From Ruminococcus sp. (GTDB lineage Bacteria; Bacillota; Clostridia; Oscillospirales; Ruminococcaceae): a DNA stretch of 16,747 bases. Under the pieces are notes generated by a model. It was given only the letters and a program-made list of their open reading frames with translations. It searched no databases and was not told the DNA's origin. The DNA is taken from NCBI GenBank assembly GCA_019420505.1, contig JAHZHC010000009.1, forward strand, positions 1-16,747. Direction: 5' to 3'. Shown piece after piece: positions 13,867 to 16,747 of the stretch (its first letter is position 1; every line of letters begins with the position of its first letter). Position numbers and translations under genes: made by a program.

Positions 13867-15039
13867 TCACCTTAAGTAGTTCCAGTTGGAGTTTTTAAAC
13901 ATTTCTTTTTTTGAATAATCAGAATTTATTACATAATAGGTTGTACAGTTTGTTTCTTGTGTGTTGCAGCTTGTTAAATAAAAATAATTATTATTTCCTT
14001 TAAAGGTATTATAATCGACTAACAATTCTTCCTGAGTATCCGTCCAGATATTTTTAACCTCTTTTGTTTCAGTATCAAGCTCAAAAAGCTTTGCTCCGAA
14101 AACGACCTCATTATCATAAGCACAGCGAACATAAATAATTTGTTTTCCATTGAATTCAATGCATCGTGTGATATACCCTTTAGAATCTGAATATGTATAA
14201 AGCAATTCTTCTTCATTATTTTTTATGGAACGTCGATAATAATTTTCAGTTCCGCCCGAATAATAAATATATTCATCATCTACATAAAACCAGCCACTGT
14301 ATCCATTATGAACAGCGTCCTCATTTCTGCAGGATATTCCTGTATCAATTACCTCTTCGGGTTTGTCAAAATCAATATAGAATATCTCTTCTGTTTGTTT
14401 CAGAAAATGCACTTTATCAAAATAAAGTCTGTTTCCGCTTATGTAATATCTGTCTACACCTTCGGCAAGAGCATTTTTTTCTTTTGTTTTGGGATTGTAA
14501 ATATATAAAGTGTAGTTTATGGTGTAACCGTCTTTATCATCAATAGATTTTCCAATTGCAACCTCTGAAGTAGGTTTTCTTTCTAAAAAAAACATTAATC
14601 CATCAGTAGTCATTGAAAAGTTATATAACCCCTCTACACCTTCGGGAGGGATATAGATTGTTTCATAATTTCCCGTATTAACATCACATTTTACAATACT
14701 TAGTTTACCATTAGAATCAGCATGAAGACAATATAGGTCGCCGTTATAAAAGTTTAAATCTGTTATATCTCCTGCTATAGGCATTTGAATTTGTTTTTGC
14801 TTCAAGGTATCATATTCCCCATAGTAATCAGTAATAAAATCATTAAAATATAAAAAATCTCCCATATTACCTGACGGAAGATTAGAGTACATGCTGTTTT
14901 CATAATTAATAAATTCATATTTATTTGTGTTTTCATTTGTTGATGTTTTTTTACATATAAATTTAAAAAAAGTAAAACTTATAATAAATAAAGTCAGAAT
15001 TATCATCAAAGTTATAATTAGTTTTTTCTTTTTGAACAT
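13867..15039 (-). CDS. Membrane-anchored propeller-like protein, paralogue A
   Basis: A 390-residue protein with a basic N-terminus (MFKKKK) and a single hydrophobic segment (7-29), which with no clear cleavage site suggests an uncleaved anchor and an outward-facing body. The rest shows repeated short beta motifs such as GDLYCLHADSNGKLSIVKCD, NRLYFDKV and IYYSGG, as in beta-propeller or DUF5050-like proteins. No catalytic motif is seen. The stretch YYISGNRLYF...EIFYIDFDKPEEVIDTGI (198-235) matches residues 194-232 of the upstream neighbour, so the two are tandem paralogues of near-equal length. It starts 23 bases after that gene ends. The ribosome site is weak (GGTGA four bases upstream), fitting translation coupled to the gene before. 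Function unknown; surface sensing or binding is only a guess. Confidence 0.75.
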   Translation of the reverse strand: MFKKKKLIITLMIILTLFIISFTFFKFICKKTSTNENTNKYEFINYENSMYSNLPSGNMGDFLYFNDFITDYYGEYDTLKQKQIQMPIAGDITDLNFYNGDLYCLHADSNGKLSIVKCDVNTGNYETIYIPPEGVEGLYNFSMTTDGLMFFLERKPTSEVAIGKSIDDKDGYTINYTLYIYNPKTKEKNALAEGVDRYYISGNRLYFDKVHFLKQTEEIFYIDFDKPEEVIDTGISCRNEDAVHNGYSGWFYVDDEYIYYSGGTENYYRRSIKNNEEELLYTYSDSKGYITRCIEFNGKQIIYVRCAYDNEVVFGAKLFELDTETKEVKNIWTDTQEELLVDYNTFKGNNNYFYLTSCNTQETNCTTYYVINSDYSKKEMFKNSNWNYLR

Positions 15040-15062
15040 TTTTCACCATAAAACAACAGTAA

Positions 15063-16226
15063 TTAATTGCTGTTAATCCCTTCTTTTAAATCACTGAAAA
15101 TTAATTTACTTTTAAAATCTTTATTGTATATCCAGTAATCATAATTAGTACCAGGACCGTTAGCATCATCTTTTGATCTTATTACAATAAAATTATCATT
15201 ATCTTTTTTATTATCAAAAACAATAAATCCTGCAACTTGACTTTTGTCTTCGTAGCTGATTAAATCCTTTTTTTCGTTTGTTTTTAGGTTTACTCTATAT
15301 AAATAGTCAAAATAGTAATCATTTATATGTACTTTGCTTTGAATTATCATATCGTCATTAAAAATATTATAAAAATAAATTATTTCATTATCAGCACCGG
15401 TGTATATAGTTTCAGTCTTGTTGTTATCTAAATCTGTGCAATACAAGGTGTTAGTAGCATTAGAATAATAAATTTTATTGTCTACAGGAAGAAACATATA
15501 ATAATATGAGTTTACATCAGAATTTACTAGTATTCCTGTATCAATAACTTTATTTATATTATCAAAGTCTATATAGAACAGAGACATAGTATTTTTATTC
15601 ATATTATACCTTGAAAAATATATTCTGTTATTTTGAATATAATAATTATGCATATTATCAGTCAATAGTGTTTTTCTTCCAGTATTTAAATCAAACATAT
15701 ACAATGAAAGTTTATATGTTTCATTTTTATTTTCATTAAAAGAAGCATCTCCCTCTGCATAAAAGAAAATATTATTTTCACTCACCGATATGTTTCCCGT
15801 AATTTTTGTCTTATCAAGTTGAAACAATTCTTCATAATCCTCATTGTTAAAGTTTTTATTTATCACTTTTACATCACTACCGGAGTCCATAAAAACAGAG
15901 GATATTGCATATAGTTTATTATTAATGGAATTCATGCAAGTATAGTGTGTTCCATCATCAATTTTGGGAATTTCAATTATTTTATCTTTTTTCTTATCAT
16001 ATTCATATGTGTCTCCCCAAAGTGTAGATATGTAAATAAAGTCTCCATCTTCACATACACTTGTTGCAAAATTTTGAAAATACACCATTGAAGATATGCC
16101 AATCGGATATGTGTTTTTTTGTACTGTTATTTTTTTATTGTCATACAATATTATTATCATAATTATAAGAAAAGCAAGTAATAATGTAGTAACAGCAATA
16201 ATTAAAGCACTTTTCTTTATCTTCAT
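15063..16226 (-). CDS. Membrane-anchored propeller-like protein, paralogue B
   Basis: A 387-residue protein with a short basic start (MKIKK), one membrane segment (about 6-27) and a long, Asn/Tyr/Asp-rich extracellular part. Repeated beta motifs include GDFIYISTLWGDTYEYD, NNIFFYAEG, NRIYFSRYNMN and NKIYYSNATNTLYC. It shares the YYI..NR-YF...FYIDFD....VIDTGI signature with paralogue A at the same position. ATG 16226 is preferred over an in-frame GTG at 16235, because AAAGG lies eight bases upstream of the ATG. Composition is notably more AT-rich (many AAT, ATA and TAT codons) than the metabolic genes, which may mean recent acquisition or weak expression. It follows the secreted four-cysteine protein across a hairpin. 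Function unknown. Confidence 0.75.
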   Translation of the reverse strand: MKIKKSALIIAVTTLLLAFLIIMIIILYDNKKITVQKNTYPIGISSMVYFQNFATSVCEDGDFIYISTLWGDTYEYDKKKDKIIEIPKIDDGTHYTCMNSINNKLYAISSVFMDSGSDVKVINKNFNNEDYEELFQLDKTKITGNISVSENNIFFYAEGDASFNENKNETYKLSLYMFDLNTGRKTLLTDNMHNYYIQNNRIYFSRYNMNKNTMSLFYIDFDNINKVIDTGILVNSDVNSYYYMFLPVDNKIYYSNATNTLYCTDLDNNKTETIYTGADNEIIYFYNIFNDDMIIQSKVHINDYYFDYLYRVNLKTNEKKDLISYEDKSQVAGFIVFDNKKDNDNFIVIRSKDDANGPGTNYDYWIYNKDFKSKLIFSDLKEGINSN

Positions 16227-16250
16227 TATATTCACCTTTCAAAATTGATA

Positions 16251-16306
16251 AAGGCTGCCGAATGTTACTATATTATTAAATATTATTCTCATAATTCAGC
16301 AGCCTT
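16251..16306 (-). terminator. Long-stem hairpin after the four-cysteine protein gene
   Basis: A 13-bp stem with one G-U pair (16294-16306 with 16251-16263, AAGGCTGC...GCAGCCTT) and a 30-base AT-rich loop begins eight bases after the stop codon. The minus-strand tail, TATCAATTTT, is only moderately T-rich, so read-through into the paralogue genes is likely. This would make the upstream gene the most strongly expressed of the three. Confidence 0.6.
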
Positions 16307-16313
16307 TTAATCA

Positions 16314-16745
16314 TTATACGTTATACGATGTTAATGTATAGGAGCATAGACCATAAGAACCGGTATTTGAGATGCTATGAGTAGATCTAACTGTTGTTTT
16401 TGATGTTGATATTTTTGTGCTTAATGAACAAGAAACTGAATTACCATAAGTATGTTGCGCATTACCACCACCGTTGGCTGCTGATAACGTCACATCAATA
16501 TTGCCCTGAATATCGTATTTTGGTTTTGTTAATGTATAAACGGTTGTCCCGGCAGTTCTTGCTGTACCTGATACAGTATTATATGTGTGAGAACCTGTAT
16601 TCATACAATACATATATCCGGTTTTAGTACCACCTGTTGTTTTTGGACAAGCAGTTCCGGAAAAGGCACTTGCTCCGATCGCCGAAACCGATGCCATCAT
16701 CATAACAGCAGCTCCCATAGCTGCAAGTCTTTTAAATACTTTCAT
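16314..16745 (-). CDS. Small secreted four-cysteine protein, uncharacterised
   Basis: A 143-residue protein with a clear Sec signal peptide (MKVFKRLAAMGAAVMMMASV, cleavage after ASA at 27). The mature part of about 116 residues is rich in Thr, Ser and Gly, poor in charged residues, and predicted all-beta. Its four cysteines (33, 47, 106, 134) could make two disulphides. No retention signal, repeat or known domain is recognised; it is a little like exported bacteriocin or adhesin-type beta proteins, but no specific match is claimed. The ATG is two bases from the window edge, so ribosome site and promoter are not visible. It precedes two paralogous membrane-anchored proteins on the same strand, suggesting a functional link. 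Confidence 0.82.
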   Translation of the reverse strand: MKVFKRLAAMGAAVMMMASVSAIGASAFSGTACPKTTGGTKTGYMYCMNTGSHTYNTVSGTARTAGTTVYTLTKPKYDIQGNIDVTLSAANGGGNAQHTYGNSVSCSLSTKISTSKTTVRSTHSISNTGSYGLCSYTLTSYNV

Positions 16746-16747
16746 TT

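Overview
The window looks like a chromosomal segment of a low-GC Gram-positive anaerobe of the Clostridia, most likely a gut Ruminococcus or relative (Oscillospiraceae). This is inferred from AT-rich intergenic DNA, GGAGG ribosome sites, sigma-A promoters with 16-18 bp spacers, a GH130 mannosylglucose phosphorylase, a UPF0735 (PheB-type) ACT protein next to homoserine dehydrogenase, and Sec signal peptides of the style common in Ruminococcus. No phage genes, transposase or CRISPR array is visible.

Layout. Positions 1-516 hold the 3' end of a 5S rRNA followed by four tRNA genes on the + strand: Lys(CUU), Glu(CUC), Met-type(CAU) and Trp(CCA). A terminator-like hairpin lies in the middle of the cluster and another closes it. 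Next on the + strand are an XRE-type regulator (743-1321) and a GH130 phosphorylase (1478-2650) with its own strong promoter. A bidirectional terminator at about 2670-2704 separates them from a long run of minus-strand genes.

Minus-strand central block (read right to left). One operon runs UPF0735 ACT protein, hom, thrB, rsmG, and perhaps a small decayed ORF, from a clear promoter at 6541-6513. It makes homoserine and phosphohomoserine for threonine and carries a 16S rRNA methyltransferase at its end; thrC is not in the window. A second unit, from a promoter at 9379-9350, encodes a CNNM/CorC-type CBS membrane protein and a transglutaminase-fold lipoprotein. A third unit encodes a secreted protein with a choice-of-anchor A domain plus a 49-residue peptide gene (9506-9655) that is easily missed.

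Between 11716 and 12180 there is no convincing protein gene. The stretch holds two inverted repeats and a very good minus-strand sigma-A promoter whose spacer is filled by a near-perfect palindrome. Divergent from it is a small XRE regulator (12181-12393), the obvious candidate to bind that palindrome.

The right end holds gapA (12552-13589, minus), with its own promoter and an upstream set of three short repeats. A cassette follows that I do not recognise: a secreted four-cysteine protein (16314-16745) upstream of two tandem paralogous membrane-anchored proteins with propeller-like sequence (15063-16226 and 13867-15039). It may continue beyond the window and is one of the better candidates for something undescribed. 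The others are the palindrome promoter/XRE pair and the anchor-domain protein with its small companion peptide.
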